Positions 26,619 through 35,326 of a stretch of 64,000 nt of DNA are shown in pieces. The DNA lies in assembly GCF_001598355.1 (NCBI RefSeq), contig NZ_BCYU01000009.1, positions 16,039-80,038 on the forward strand, read 5' to 3'. A program made the position numbers and the translations under genes. How positions within the stretch are numbered: position 1 is the first letter of the stretch; the number at the start of each line of letters is the position of its first letter. The notes beneath the pieces are model-generated. The model searched no databases, had not been told where the DNA came from, and saw only the letters and a list, made by a program, of their open reading frames with translations. Source of the DNA: Sphingomonas asaccharolytica NBRC 15499 (lineage in GTDB: Bacteria > Pseudomonadota > Alphaproteobacteria > Sphingomonadales > Sphingomonadaceae).

Positions 26619-27443
26619 TCAATCGCCGAACAACCCCAGCCGCGCGACTTCCTCTTCGCTCAGGTCGATCCCGAACAACATGCTGAGCCGCAAGCGATAG
26701 ACGCGCGGATCGTCGATCGTGCCGGTCGTGTCCTCGCCTGCCGAATGGCGGCGATAGGCGCGGTCGGTCAGCGCGGCGAAGCCGTGCGGCAGGACGATGC
26801 TGACCACGACCAGATCGGTGAACCGCGTGTTCGGCGCGGTCGCGGTCCAATGGTTGGACATGACGAGGTCGATCTGCGGTACCTCGTCGAGCGTGAAACT
26901 GAATTGCTCGACCCAGCCCTCGCCCGACTCCCGCCCGTCGGTGGTCGCGGGGTTGCCGTCGCGCGACAGCATCCAGCCGCGTTTATCGTGAGTCAGGCGG
27001 AACAAGGCACCGTCGGGCGCGGTCGCCTCCGCCCCGTCGATCAACGGCATGACCGGCGAATAGCTGCCGCCGAAGCCGGCATCGGCGAGCCAGTCCTGGC
27101 CGTCGAGCGTCACCAGTAGCACCATGTGCGTCCGCCCCGGCGTCGCAGTCGCGCCGAACCAGACGCGCGCGAGCAGCGGCCTGACGGTGAAGCCCAATTC
27201 GGTCAGCGCGTCGCAGAACAATCGATTCTGTTCGAAACAATAACCGCCGCGCCGCCGCGTCACGAGCTTGGCGAACACCGAATCGCTGTCGATCGCGATG
27301 CCGCGGCCGAGCCTGATGTCGAGATTCTCGAACGGAATCGCCAGCCGGTGCGCGCGCTGGAGCGTGGCCAGGCCTTCGAGATCGCAGGCCGGGCGTTCGG
27401 CGAGCCGGATTCGGTCGAAATAGGCGTCGAGGTCGAAACTCAT
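26619..27443 (-). CDS. nat: arylamine N-acetyltransferase
   Basis: A 274-residue acetyl-CoA-dependent N-acetyltransferase. The Cys-His-Asp triad is visible: Cys69 in RRRGGYCFEQN, His106 in GRTHMVLL, and Asp121 in WLADAGFGGS. FENLDIRLGR is a further family signature. The length is usual. Its start overlaps the end of the upstream acyl-CoA dehydrogenase by four bases, so the two are co-transcribed. NATs acetylate aromatic amines and hydrazines; the natural substrate here is unknown. The last 45 codon-bases occur a second time 1.2 kb away. Confidence 0.95.
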   Translation of the reverse strand: MSFDLDAYFDRIRLAERPACDLEGLATLQRAHRLAIPFENLDIRLGRGIAIDSDSVFAKLVTRRRGGYCFEQNRLFCDALTELGFTVRPLLARVWFGATATPGRTHMVLLVTLDGQDWLADAGFGGSYSPVMPLIDGAEATAPDGALFRLTHDKRGWMLSRDGNPATTDGRESGEGWVEQFSFTLDEVPQIDLVMSNHWTATAPNTRFTDLVVVSIVLPHGFAALTDRAYRRHSAGEDTTGTIDDPRVYRLRLSMLFGIDLSEEEVARLGLFGD

Positions 27444-29158
27444 GCCGCGAACAACGCCGCAGGTAATTGATAGAGCCCGGCCGCGGGCGCTGCCGCTGCG
27501 GCGTGCAGGCCCAGCGCCTCGGGCACGATCTGCTCTACATAGAAAGCGCAGACCGCGCGCTTCATGCGCAGGAAATCGTCATCGCCATCGGCCGCCGCGC
27601 GCCCCTGCCGCTCCATCAGCCAGCCGCACACCGCTACGGACACCATATTGAGGAACGGATAGCTCGCCGCCAGACGATCGTCGGCGTCCGCCGTCGCCAG
27701 CCGGCGGCCGACTTCGTCGCAGGCATCGATCAGCATGCGCAGCGCCGACTCCTCGGCCTCGGCGCGCATGTCGGCGATCAGCGTCGCAAACGCCGCGCCG
27801 TTCGACAGGCCGAGCTTGCGCCCGACCAGATCGGCGGCCTGGATGCCGTTGGTGCCTTCGTAGATCGGGGTGATGCGGGCATCGCGGAAGAACTGCGCCG
27901 CGCCGGTCTCCTCGATATAGCCCATGCCGCCATGGACCTGGATGCCCAGGCTGGCGACTTCGTTGCCGAGATCGGTGCCATGCGCCTTGGCCAGCGGCGT
28001 CAGGATTTCGAGCCGGTCCTTCGCCGCCTCGTCGCCCAGGCCCGCGCGGTCGACTTGCGCCGAAGCGAGATAGACCAATGCGCGTGCCGCCTGGGTCTGC
28101 GCCTTCATCCGCATCAGCATGCGGCGGACGTCGGGATGCTCGATGATCGCGACCGGGGTCTTGTCGGCCGAACCGGCGCGGGCGGACTGGATGCGCTCGC
28201 GAGCGTAATCGACCGCTTTCTGCGTCGCGGCTTCCGCCACCTGCACGCCCTGCAAGCCGACATTGAGCCGGGCATTGTTCATCATCGTGAACATCGCGCG
28301 CATGCCGGCATTCTCCGCACCGATCAGCTCGCCGATACAGTCCCCATTGTCGCCGAACGACAAAACGCAGGTCGGCGAGGCGTGCAGCCCCATCTTGTGT
28401 TCGATCGAGACGACCCGAACATCGTTGAACTCGCCGGGCTTGCCGTCGGCGTCGAGGCGGTATTTGGGCACCAGGAACAATGAGATACCGCGCGTCCCCT
28501 CGGGTGCGCCGGGTGTGCGGGCGAGGACGAGGTGGACGATATTGTCGGCCATGTCGTGATCGCCGAACGAGATGAAGATCTTGGTGCCCGAAATCTTCCA
28601 TTTGCCGTCACCCGCGGGCTCGGCGCGGCTGCGGAGCGCGCCGACGTCTGAGCCGGCCTGGGGCTCGGTTAGGTTCATCGTGCCGGTCCAGGCGCCGGTC
28701 GCGAGATGCGGGAGATAGGCGGCCTGCTGCTCGGGCGTGCCGTGGTGGAGCAATGCCTCGATCGCGCCGACGGTCAGGGTGGGGGCGAGCGCGAAGCCCA
28801 TATTGGCGGCACCCAAAGTCTCGAGCACTGCGCTCGCCAGCACGAACGGCAGGCCCTGTCCGCCGAAATCGCCGGGCGCGCCGATCGTGCCCCAGCCGCC
28901 CTCGACATAGGCGCGATAGGCTTCGGGATAGCCGGCCGGCATCTTGACGCCATCGGGAGTCCATTTGGGGCCGTCGGTATCGCCCGCGCGCGCCAGCGGC
29001 GCCCATTCGCCCGCGGCGAAGGCGCCAGCGCCTTCGAGCACCGCGTCGACCAGATCGGGGGTGGCGTCGGCGAAGCGCTCAGTCGCGGCGAGATCGGCCA
29101 GCTGCGCGACATGGTCGAGCACGAAACGCTGCTCACGAACGGCGGGATTGAAGGGCAT
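27440..29158 (-). CDS. acyl-CoA dehydrogenase with C-terminal extension
   Basis: A 572-residue FAD enzyme that oxidises acyl-CoA to enoyl-CoA. An N-terminal helical domain precedes TGAWTGTMNLTEPQAGSDVGALRSRAEP (the FAD/substrate signature), and IQVHGGMGYIEETGAAQFFRDARITPIYEGTNGIQAADLVGRKL contains the catalytic-base glutamate region. About 130 residues follow, forming the extra C-terminal domain of the long ACAD subgroup (about 570-600 residues). AGGAAG sits upstream of ATG 29158. It is divergent from tsaC with 41 bp between starts and runs into nat by a 4-nt overlap. Confidence 0.94.
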   Translation of the reverse strand: MPFNPAVREQRFVLDHVAQLADLAATERFADATPDLVDAVLEGAGAFAAGEWAPLARAGDTDGPKWTPDGVKMPAGYPEAYRAYVEGGWGTIGAPGDFGGQGLPFVLASAVLETLGAANMGFALAPTLTVGAIEALLHHGTPEQQAAYLPHLATGAWTGTMNLTEPQAGSDVGALRSRAEPAGDGKWKISGTKIFISFGDHDMADNIVHLVLARTPGAPEGTRGISLFLVPKYRLDADGKPGEFNDVRVVSIEHKMGLHASPTCVLSFGDNGDCIGELIGAENAGMRAMFTMMNNARLNVGLQGVQVAEAATQKAVDYARERIQSARAGSADKTPVAIIEHPDVRRMLMRMKAQTQAARALVYLASAQVDRAGLGDEAAKDRLEILTPLAKAHGTDLGNEVASLGIQVHGGMGYIEETGAAQFFRDARITPIYEGTNGIQAADLVGRKLGLSNGAAFATLIADMRAEAEESALRMLIDACDEVGRRLATADADDRLAASYPFLNMVSVAVCGWLMERQGRAAADGDDDFLRMKRAVCAFYVEQIVPEALGLHAAAAAPAAGLYQLPAALFAA

Positions 29159-29199
29159 TCGGCTTCCTCTCCTGATCCGACGCGCTATAGCCCCCGGCG

Positions 29200-30177
29200 A
29201 TGGACGCGCAACTCACCCGCACTTTACCTTATGGAGCCGCTTCCGTCGCCGAAGCGGCGGCGCTGATCCGGCAAGGCGCTTGCGTCGCGGTCCCGACCGA
29301 GACGGTCTATGGCCTGGCCGCCGACGCGACCAACGCCGCCGCGGTCACCGCGGTCTATGCGGCCAAGGGACGGCCGAGTTTCAATCCCCTGATCGTCCAT
29401 GTCCCCGATCTCGCCGAGGCGAAGCGGATCGCCGCGTTCGACCGGCGCGCCGATGCGCTGGCCGAAGCGTTCTGGCCGGGCCCGCTGACCCTGGTGCTGC
29501 CGCTCAAGCCCTCGGCGCAGATCGCGTCGCTGGTGACCGCAGGGCTTGAGACGATCGCGATTCGCGTGCCGCGGCACCGCGCGATGCGCGCTTTGCTCGA
29601 AGCAAGCGGGCGGCCGCTGGCGGCGCCGTCGGCCAATGCTTCGGGGTCGATCAGCCCGACGCGCGCCGAGCATGTCGCCGCCAGCCTCGATGGGCGCATC
29701 CCGTTGATCCTCGACGACGGGCCGACCAGCCAGGGGATCGAATCGACCATCGTGCGCGAAGTGTTCGGGATGACGCGCATCCTGCGCCACGGTCCCGTGA
29801 CGATCGACGAAGTGCGCGCGGCGATCACCCGGCCCGGCGTGAAGCTCGATCGCTTCGATACCGGTGAAGATGGCAGCCAGCCCGAGCAGATCGAATCGCC
29901 GGGCCAGTTGCTCGCGCATTACGCCCCGCGCAAACCCTTGCGGATCGACGCGCCGCGCGGCGCCGAAGACGAATGGATGATCGGATTCGCCGCGACCGGG
30001 GGCAACGACAATCTCTCGCCAAGCGGCGACCTCGCCGAGGCGGCGGCCAATCTGTTCGACGCGCTGCACCGGGGCGACGCCTCACCGCAGCCGAAAATCG
30101 CGATCGCCCCCGTCCCCAACGAAGGCATCGGCGTCGCAATCAACGACCGATTGCGCCGCGCCTCGCATCGGGAATGA
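29200..30177 (+). CDS. tsaC: L-threonylcarbamoyladenylate synthase (Sua5/TsaC type)
   Basis: A 325-residue enzyme making threonylcarbamoyl-AMP for the t6A37 modification of ANN-decoding tRNAs. Residues 1-200 form the YrdC domain, with [15 protein letters not shown], the KxR motif in [15 protein letters not shown] and S-x-N in [12 protein letters not shown]. The extra ~110 residues form the Sua5 C-terminal domain ([14 protein letters not shown]), so this is the long Sua5 type, not the ~190-residue E. coli TsaC. ATG 29200 begins the conserved part. Only 41 bp separate it from the divergent acyl-CoA dehydrogenase. Confidence 0.94.
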   Translation: MDAQLTRTLPYGAASVAEAAALIRQGACVAVPTETVYGLAADATNAAAVTAVYAAKGRPSFNPLIVHVPDLAEAKRIAAFDRRADALAEAFWPGPLTLVLPLKPSAQIASLVTAGLETIAIRVPRHRAMRALLEASGRPLAAPSANASGSISPTRAEHVAASLDGRIPLILDDGPTSQGIESTIVREVFGMTRILRHGPVTIDEVRAAITRPGVKLDRFDTGEDGSQPEQIESPGQLLAHYAPRKPLRIDAPRGAEDEWMIGFAATGGNDNLSPSGDLAEAAANLFDALHRGDASPQPKIAIAPVPNEGIGVAINDRLRRASHRE

Positions 30178-30190
30178 CTGCAAAACAAGC

Positions 30191-30219
30191 CGTTACGTCT
30201 TTACCCGTTACGTCTTTAC
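30191..30219. repeat. two tandem 14-bp repeats upstream of aqpZ
   Basis: CGTTACGTCTTTAC occurs at 30191-30204 and again at 30206-30219, perfect copies with a 15-bp period, about 90 bp before the aquaporin start. It lies between the tsaC stop and aqpZ. This could be a pair of regulator sites on one face offset, or a chance tandem duplication. No known motif is recognised. Confidence 0.6.
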
Positions 30220-30304
30220 ACTGGCGAAACGACGTTTAGTCTCCCTTCCATCGGGCCGTTCCGGCACTCGTTCCGTAAGGCGGCACGACCAAGGAGAGGG
30301 GCGT

Positions 30305-31030
30305 ATGACGAACATCCAACGCGGACTCGCCGAGCTTATCGGCACGTTCTGGCTCGTTTTCGGCGGCTGTGGTGCCGCGGTCCTGGCCTGTAATTTTCCC
30401 GGCGCCGGCATCGGCTTTGCCGGGGTTTCCCTGGCTTTCGGCCTCACTGTCCTGACGATGGCCTATACGATCGGACATATCTCCGGCTGCCACCTCAATC
30501 CGGCGGTCACGCTCGGCTTGTGGGCGGGCGGGCGTTTTTCAGGCAAGGACATTCCGCTCTACGTCGTCGCCCAGGTGCTCGGCGCGGTGATCGCCGCCTA
30601 TCTGCTCTATTTCATCGCCTCGGGACAGCCCGGCTGGGAGATGGGCGGGTTCGCCACCAATGGGTTCGGCGAGCATTCGCCCGGCAAATATTCGCTGGTC
30701 GCCGCCGTGACGATCGAAATCGTCATGACCTTCATGTTCCTGGTCGTGATCATGGGCGCGACCGATACGCGTGCGCCGGCCGGCTTCGCGCCGATCGCGA
30801 TCGGGCTCGCGCTGACGCTGATCCATCTCGTCTCGATCCCGGTGACCAATACCTCGGTCAATCCGGCGCGCTCGACCGGCCAGGCGCTGGTCGTCGGCGG
30901 CTGGGCGATCGAGCAGCTCTGGGTATTCTGGGTCGCGCCGCTGATCGGCGGGATTCTGGGTGGTGTCGTCTACAAGGCGCTCGGTGCCGACGCGACGGTC
31001 AGGCCGCCGGTCGAGGGTGAGGCGCTGTAA
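30305..31030 (+). CDS. aqpZ: aquaporin Z-type water channel
   Basis: A 241-residue, six-helix major intrinsic protein. The two half-helix NPA motifs are in [11 protein letters not shown] (Asn65) and [10 protein letters not shown] (Asn186, followed by the selectivity-filter arginine). Length and sequence ([20 protein letters not shown]) match AqpZ rather than the larger glycerol facilitators. GGAGAGGGGCGT lies before ATG 30305. It carries water across the inner membrane. The repeat at 30191 lies upstream, and a REP-like pair lies downstream. Confidence 0.95.
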   Translation: MTNIQRGLAELIGTFWLVFGGCGAAVLACNFPGAGIGFAGVSLAFGLTVLTMAYTIGHISGCHLNPAVTLGLWAGGRFSGKDIPLYVVAQVLGAVIAAYLLYFIASGQPGWEMGGFATNGFGEHSPGKYSLVAAVTIEIVMTFMFLVVIMGATDTRAPAGFAPIAIGLALTLIHLVSIPVTNTSVNPARSTGQALVVGGWAIEQLWVFWVAPLIGGILGGVVYKALGADATVRPPVEGEAL

Positions 31031-31051
31031 CCAATTGCCCTAACCAATCAC

Positions 31052-31125
31052 CGTCACCCCGGCGAAAGCCGGGGTCTCCGGCAGTATTTCCCCGCCTGAG
31101 ATCCCAACTTGCGCTGGGATGACGG
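31052..31125. repeat. REP-like inverted pair (copy 3)
   Basis: CGTCACCCCGGCGAAAGCCGGGGTCTC from 31052 is mirrored by GAGATCCCAACTTGCGCTGGGATGACGG ending at 31125. This is the same GAAA-loop type as copy 1. It fills the gap between the convergent aqpZ and msrA stops and could act as a bidirectional terminator. Confidence 0.85.
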
Positions 31126-31132
31126 TTGATCG

Positions 31133-31681
31133 TCAGGCCGCCGCCGTCTCGGCCTTGGACCGCGCGGCGAAGCTCTTGCGGAGTTTCTTGAGCTTGGGCG
31201 GGATCACCGCGAGGCAGTACGGATTCCGCTGGCCTTCGCCGTCCCAATATTCCTGGTGGTAATCCTCCGCCGGATACCACTCACCGAGCGGCTCGATCGT
31301 CGTCACGATCGGATTGGGCCACTCGCTGGCATTGCGCACGATCGCCGCCTTGGCCTCTGCCTGCTGCGCCGCATCGTGCGGGAAGATCGCCGAGCGATAT
31401 TGCGTGCCGACGTCATTGCCTTGGCGGTTGAGCGTGGTCGGGTCGTGCGTCGCGAAGAAGATGTCGAGCAGGTCGGCATAGGAGATCCGCTCGGGATCGA
31501 ACCCGACCCGGATTGCCTCGGCATGGCCGGTGTCGCCGCCGCACACCTGTTTGTAGGTCGGGTTGGCGACATGGCCGCCAATATAGCCGCTTTCGACGCT
31601 CTCGACGCCGATCACGTCATTATACACCGCCTCGGTGCACCAGAAGCAGCCGCCGGCAAGCGTCGCAAATTCGAGGGACAT
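31133..31681 (-). CDS. msrA: peptide-methionine (S)-S-oxide reductase
   Basis: A 182-residue enzyme that repairs oxidised methionine. The catalytic motif [11 protein letters not shown] is at the N-terminus (Cys12, with Cys15), and YHQEYW near the C-terminus is conserved. ATG 31681 is preceded by AAAGGGAGTG; the longer frame upstream has no similarity and would run into the divergent galE region. The last 25 residues ([20 protein letters not shown]) are a basic tail. No fused MsrB is seen. Confidence 0.95.
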   Translation of the reverse strand: MSLEFATLAGGCFWCTEAVYNDVIGVESVESGYIGGHVANPTYKQVCGGDTGHAEAIRVGFDPERISYADLLDIFFATHDPTTLNRQGNDVGTQYRSAIFPHDAAQQAEAKAAIVRNASEWPNPIVTTIEPLGEWYPAEDYHQEYWDGEGQRNPYCLAVIPPKLKKLRKSFAARSKAETAAA

Positions 31682-31763
31682 TCGTCTCACTCCCTTTTCA
31701 AGTTGACCTAAAGATAGGTACGGCGCGCGCAGCGGCAAAGAGGCAGGCGAAAAGGATGCGCGA

Positions 31764-32762
31764 ATGAGCAAGGGCAAGGTGCTGGTCACGGGCGGCGCGG
31801 GCTATATCGGCAGCCATGCGGTGCTGGCCCTGCTCGACGCGGGCTGGGATGTGGTGGTGGTCGACAATCTCGTCACCGGGTTCGACTGGGCTGTCGATCC
31901 GCGCGCCACTTTGGTCGTCGCCAATATCGAGGATGACGACAAGGTGCGCGCCGCGATGCGCGAGCACGACGTCCTGGCGGTGATGCATTTTGCCGGATCG
32001 GTGGTGGTGCCCGAATCGGTCGAGAACCCGCTCAAATATTATCGCAACAACACCGTCGCCAGCCGCGCCTTGATCGAGAGCGCGGTCGTCTCGGGAGTCA
32101 AGCATTTCATCTTCAGCTCGACCGCGGCGACCTATGGCACCCCCGATCGCGTCCCGGTGGCGGAGGACGATCCCAAGCTGCCGATCAATCCTTATGGGAT
32201 GTCCAAGCTGATGACCGAGGCGATGCTGAAGGACGTCGCCGCCGCGCATCCGATCAATTATTGCGCGCTGCGTTATTTCAACGTCGCCGGCGCCGATCCC
32301 CAGGGCCGGTCGGGCCAGTCGACCGCCGGCGCCACGCATCTGATCAAGGTCGCGGTCGAGGCGGCGACCGGCAAGCGCGACCATGTCGGCGTGTTCGGCA
32401 CCGATTTCGCCACCCCCGACGGCACCGGCGTGCGCGACTATATCCATGTCAGCGACCTCGCCGCCGCACACGTCCAGGCGCTCGACCGCCTGATCACCGA
32501 GCCCGACGAGAATCTGACGATGAACGCCGGCTATGGCCATGGCTATTCGGTGCTGCAGGTGCTCGACGCCGTCGATCGCGTCACCAATCACGAGGTCAAG
32601 CGCGTGTTCCAAGGCCGCCGCGCCGGCGACCCGGCGGGGTTGGTGTCGGATAACCGCCGCATCCTCGCGACCTTGCCGTGGCGCCCGCAATATGACGATC
32701 TCGACCGCATCGTCCGCGACGCCCTGGCCTGGGAGCGGGTATTGGCCGAGCGGCAAGGGTAA
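31764..32762 (+). CDS. galE: UDP-glucose 4-epimerase
   Basis: A 332-residue short-chain dehydrogenase that interconverts UDP-glucose and UDP-galactose. The Rossmann NAD motif is [36 protein letters not shown] is the substrate loop, and the catalytic Tyr-Lys pair is in [20 protein letters not shown] and [13 protein letters not shown] are also typical. With PgmG-like and GlmM it can supply envelope polysaccharide precursors. tRNA-Lys follows on the opposite strand 20 bp downstream. Confidence 0.95.
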   Translation: MSKGKVLVTGGAGYIGSHAVLALLDAGWDVVVVDNLVTGFDWAVDPRATLVVANIEDDDKVRAAMREHDVLAVMHFAGSVVVPESVENPLKYYRNNTVASRALIESAVVSGVKHFIFSSTAATYGTPDRVPVAEDDPKLPINPYGMSKLMTEAMLKDVAAAHPINYCALRYFNVAGADPQGRSGQSTAGATHLIKVAVEAATGKRDHVGVFGTDFATPDGTGVRDYIHVSDLAAAHVQALDRLITEPDENLTMNAGYGHGYSVLQVLDAVDRVTNHEVKRVFQGRRAGDPAGLVSDNRRILATLPWRPQYDDLDRIVRDALAWERVLAERQG

Positions 32763-32781
32763 GACGGCGCGGAGAAGGAAG

Positions 32782-32857
32782 TGGTGGGCTCGCCGGGATT
32801 CGAACCCGGGACCTACAGATTAAAAGTCCGTTGCTCTACCGACTGAGCTACGAGCCC
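32782..32857 (-). tRNA. tRNA-Lys(TTT)
   Basis: A complete 76-nt cloverleaf read on the minus strand, GGGCTCG at the 5' end pairing with CGAGCCC at the 3' end. The D arm is GCTC...GAGC, the anticodon loop CTTTTAA has anticodon TTT, and the T arm is CCGGG-TTCGAAT-CCCGG. The 3' CCA is encoded. It lies 20 bp after the convergent galE stop. No other tRNA is in the window. Confidence 0.97.
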
Positions 32858-32965
32858 CAAGGTGGCGGCGCTTAGGGGGCGAGGCACGCCGGGTCAACCA
32901 TTGCGCCGCTTGGCATCCGGCGCGGTCGCCGCTAGCCATGCCGAATTGGAGCGATAAGGGGCATC

Positions 32966-33301
32966 ATGGCCTGCGATCCCGATCCGATGCGCCCGTCAGT
33001 GCGTCCGGTTCCTTATTATCCCGACCCTGTGCCCTCGGAAGGGTCGGGCGCGGCGACCGCGTCGCTGGTCCTCGGCATCCTGGGGCTGATCTGTTCGATC
33101 ATTCCGATCATCGGGCTGATCTCGTGGCTGCACGCCCCCGCCGCGCTCATCACCGGCGGGATCGGACTAAGAAGCCCGACCAGCAAGGGACTGGCGATCG
33201 GCGGGCTGGTGACCGGCGGGCTCGCTTTGGTCGTTTGCCTGTTGTGGCTGGTGTTGTTCGGCGCAGCGATCGCGTCGGTGGGAAGCGCGCGCAGCTTCTA
33301 G
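32966..33301 (+). CDS. DUF4190-type small membrane protein
   Basis: A 111-residue protein with a proline-rich start (MRPSVRPVPYYPDPVPSEG) and two hydrophobic helices. AATASLVLGILGLICSIIPIIGLISWLHAPAALITGGIGLR followed by SKGLAIGGLVTGGLALVV matches the DUF4190 pattern: a helix, a cytoplasmic G-x-R turn and a second glycine-rich helix. It ends by overlapping the convergent folK stop by 4 nt. Function unknown; members often accompany envelope or secretion genes. Confidence 0.75.
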   Translation: MACDPDPMRPSVRPVPYYPDPVPSEGSGAATASLVLGILGLICSIIPIIGLISWLHAPAALITGGIGLRSPTSKGLAIGGLVTGGLALVVCLLWLVLFGAAIASVGSARSF

Positions 33302-33753
33302 CGGAGACGTGCCCCCAATTGGCGCATCGTCAGCCCGGTCATCGGGTCGCGCCAATCGGGCACGATCGCCGCGACCGGCCCGAGCACGAAGTCGCGCCGG
33401 CGGAAGTCGGGATGCGGCACGGTCAGCCCGTCGCTCGCCCAGGCGCCTCCCGACCACAGGATGATGTCGAGGTCGATCACGCGGTCGGTCCAGCGCTGGC
33501 CGCGCCGGCGCCCGAACGCACTCTCGATCGCCTTCAGCCGCGCAAGCAGTTCGGGCGGGCTGTCGTCGCTCTCGATCAGCGCCGCCGCATTGACGAAGCG
33601 ACGCCGCGCCGGGCCGAGCGGGGCGGTGGAGACCAGGGGTGACGTCATGACGACACCGCCAATCGCCGCCAGCGCCGCGCGCACCTCATCGGCGGGCCTA
33701 CCGTGGCGGCCGCGGCGGTTGGAGCCCAAGGCGATCACATAGCTGGACGTCAT
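33298..33753 (-). CDS. folK: 2-amino-4-hydroxy-6-hydroxymethyldihydropteridine diphosphokinase
   Basis: A 151-residue folate enzyme that transfers pyrophosphate from ATP to the hydroxymethyl pterin. ALGSNRRGRHG is the N-terminal substrate loop, FVNAAALIESD and RRGQRWTDRVIDLDIILW (with the metal-binding DLD) form the signature, and LTVPHPDFRRRDFVLGPVAAI is the C-terminal block. ATG 33753 opens the homology. It is divergent from the uracil-DNA glycosylase with 26 bp between starts, and its stop overlaps the DUF4190 stop. Confidence 0.94.
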   Translation of the reverse strand: MTSSYVIALGSNRRGRHGRPADEVRAALAAIGGVVMTSPLVSTAPLGPARRRFVNAAALIESDDSPPELLARLKAIESAFGRRRGQRWTDRVIDLDIILWSGGAWASDGLTVPHPDFRRRDFVLGPVAAIVPDWRDPMTGLTMRQLGARLR

Positions 33754-33779
33754 GACGCCAGCGGGCCTACCGCAAGCGC

Positions 33780-34439
33780 ATGGACTTTGCACCCGGCCCG
33801 ATCCCCGACACCGAACCGCCGCACGATTGCCCGCGCTGCCCGCGCCTGGTCGCGTTTCGCGAGCACTTGCGGGTCGAGCATCCCGATTGGTGGAACGCCC
33901 CCGTTCCCGCATTCGGCGATCCGCACGCGTGGCTGTGCATCGTCGGGCTCGCGCCGGGCAAGAACGGCGCCAACCGTACCGGTCGCCCCTTCACCGGCGA
34001 TTATGCCGGCGACCTGTTGTTCGCGACGCTCGCCAAGTTCGGCTTCACTCGCGGCACCTATCAATCGCGCCCCGATGACGGGCTGGCGCTCGACGGCGTG
34101 ATCATCTGCAATTCGGTCAAATGCCTGCCGCCCGAGAACAAGCCGACGCCTGAGGAAATCCATAGCTGCCGCCCGTTCCTGGCCGGCCAGGTCGATGTCC
34201 TGCCTAACGCGCGCGTGTTCGTCGCGCTTGGCCAGATCGCCCACCAGTCGGCGGTCAAGGTGCTGGGCGGCAAGCTCCCCAAATGCCGCTTCGCGCATCT
34301 CGCCGAACATCGCGTGCCCGACGGGCGGATGCTGATCGATAGCTATCATTGCTCGCGCTACAACCAGAATACCGGCCGTCTGACCGCGGAAATGTTCGAA
34401 GCGGTGTTCGCGCGCGCGATCGCATTGCGCGGCGTCTGA
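33780..34439 (+). CDS. type-5 uracil-DNA glycosylase
   Basis: A 219-residue Fe-S uracil-DNA glycosylase of the UdgB (family 5) type. IVGLAPGKNGANRTGRPFTGDYAGDLL is the family-5 motif 1 (GLAPG then GANRTGR), in which the usual family-4 catalytic acid is replaced. CPRC (residues 17-20) together with C-terminal-half cysteines such as NSVKCLPP could bind the 4Fe-4S cluster. SYHCSRYNQNTGRLT is motif 2/leucine-loop region, with the usual HPS replaced by YHC. Such enzymes also remove hypoxanthine and other bases. ATG 33780 is close to the divergent folK start. Confidence 0.9.
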   Translation: MDFAPGPIPDTEPPHDCPRCPRLVAFREHLRVEHPDWWNAPVPAFGDPHAWLCIVGLAPGKNGANRTGRPFTGDYAGDLLFATLAKFGFTRGTYQSRPDDGLALDGVIICNSVKCLPPENKPTPEEIHSCRPFLAGQVDVLPNARVFVALGQIAHQSAVKVLGGKLPKCRFAHLAEHRVPDGRMLIDSYHCSRYNQNTGRLTAEMFEAVFARAIALRGV

Positions 34440-34448
34440 TTTCCGCGA

Positions 34449-34904
34449 TCAGGGTTTGTTGGGCAGCACCACCGTCCCGGTTTCGAGCAGCGACTTGAGG
34501 TTGGAGAGGATCTTCGGCCAGCCGCCGGACACCGCGGCAATGAACGGCGAGTCGGCACGCTCGATGCTGTGGGTGACGCTGAGCTTCACGCCTTCTCCTG
34601 CAGGCTCCAGCTCCATCATGCAGATCGAATAGCCCTCGGCGTTGAACTCGGGTTTCCACTCGTTACGCCAGCGGATGCCGAGGCGCTTCGGCGGTTCGAA
34701 CGCGACAATCTCGCCCTGATCGGCAACACGGCCATCCGGAAAAAGCAATTTCCAGCTGCCGCCCAACCGCCATTCCGCCTCGGGCCGGTTTCCGAGCCAA
34801 TATTGGGCGACGAAGTCGGGGTCGATCAGCGCCTCCCACAGCCGGTCCGGAGTCGTCTTGACGTAGGTCACGTAGACGAAGCTGCTCTGCGCATGGTCAG
34901 TCAT
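34449..34904 (-). CDS. SRPBCC/AHSA1-domain protein
   Basis: A 151-residue protein of the START-like lipid-binding fold, activator of Hsp90 ATPase homologue 1-like. FVYVTYVKTTPDRLWEALIDPDFVAQYWLGN followed by LGIRWRNEW and KLSVTHSIERADSPFIAAVSGGWPKILSNLKSLLETG is the standard pattern. It overlaps the upstream ArsR-type regulator by 8 nt, the common ArsR-AHSA1 pairing. Such pairs are often self-regulated, but the ligand is unknown. It is convergent with the glycosylase gene. Confidence 0.9.
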   Translation of the reverse strand: MTDHAQSSFVYVTYVKTTPDRLWEALIDPDFVAQYWLGNRPEAEWRLGGSWKLLFPDGRVADQGEIVAFEPPKRLGIRWRNEWKPEFNAEGYSICMMELEPAGEGVKLSVTHSIERADSPFIAAVSGGWPKILSNLKSLLETGTVVLPNKP

Positions 34905-35223
34905 TGTCTTCTCCTTCGAGATGTTGCTTGAGCGCCGACAGCGCGCTCAGCCGCGGCTGGTCGAACTTGCCGATCCAGCGTTCGGCGATTTCGTTGATCG
35001 GCACGCGGTTGATGAAGTGCCGCTTTTCCCGGCCCTGCCGCACCGCAACGACGAGATTGGCCGCCTCCAGCATGGCGAGATGCTTCGCGACCGCTTGCCG
35101 CGTCATGGCGAGGCCTTCGCACAGGTCGCCCAGCGACTGGCCATCGGTTACGTGCAGGCGATCGAGCAGGCGCCGCCTGCTGGGGTCGGCCAAGGCCCGG
35201 AAGATGTCGTCGTCGGTCGGCAT
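34897..35223 (-). CDS. ArsR/SmtB-family transcriptional regulator
   Basis: A 108-residue winged-helix regulator. DIFRALADPSRRRLLDRL opens the fold and QSLGDLCEGLAMTRQAVAKHLAMLEAANLVVAVRQGREKRHFIN holds the recognition helix and wing. The N-terminus has no CVC-type metal motif, so metal sensing is unlikely; this agrees with the AHSA1-linked branch. ATG 35223 begins MPTDDDIF; the longer frame to 35262 overlaps the operator. The gene overlaps the SRPBCC gene and is preceded by two near-identical 20-bp repeats at 35229 and 35259. Confidence 0.9.
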   Translation of the reverse strand: MPTDDDIFRALADPSRRRLLDRLHVTDGQSLGDLCEGLAMTRQAVAKHLAMLEAANLVVAVRQGREKRHFINRVPINEIAERWIGKFDQPRLSALSALKQHLEGEDND

Positions 35224-35228
35224 GACAG

Positions 35229-35278
35229 GCAACCCATTAGTTGCCTTTAAGATAATATGCAACCCAATGGTTGCCTTT
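35229..35278 (-). promoter_or_regulatory. paired operator-like repeats before the ArsR gene
   Basis: GCAACCCATTAGTTGCCTTT (35229) and GCAACCCAATGGTTGCCTTT (35259) match at 18 of 20 bases and are exactly 30 bp apart. Each contains an imperfect palindrome GCAAC...GTTGC. Between them, on the minus strand, TATTAT (35252-35257 region) could be the -10 box. The arrangement is consistent with cooperative autorepression by the ArsR-family protein whose start is five bases away. ArsR-family members bind such short palindromes; this specific site is inference. Confidence 0.7.
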
Positions 35279-35326
35279 CGGCGGGGCGCGGTTGAACTTC
35301 ACTCGCCGTCGTCGGTTGTTCCGAGC

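Noticed and set aside
30191..30219. CRISPR array
   Set aside because: Only two 14-bp repeats with a 1-bp spacer and no cas gene in the window.
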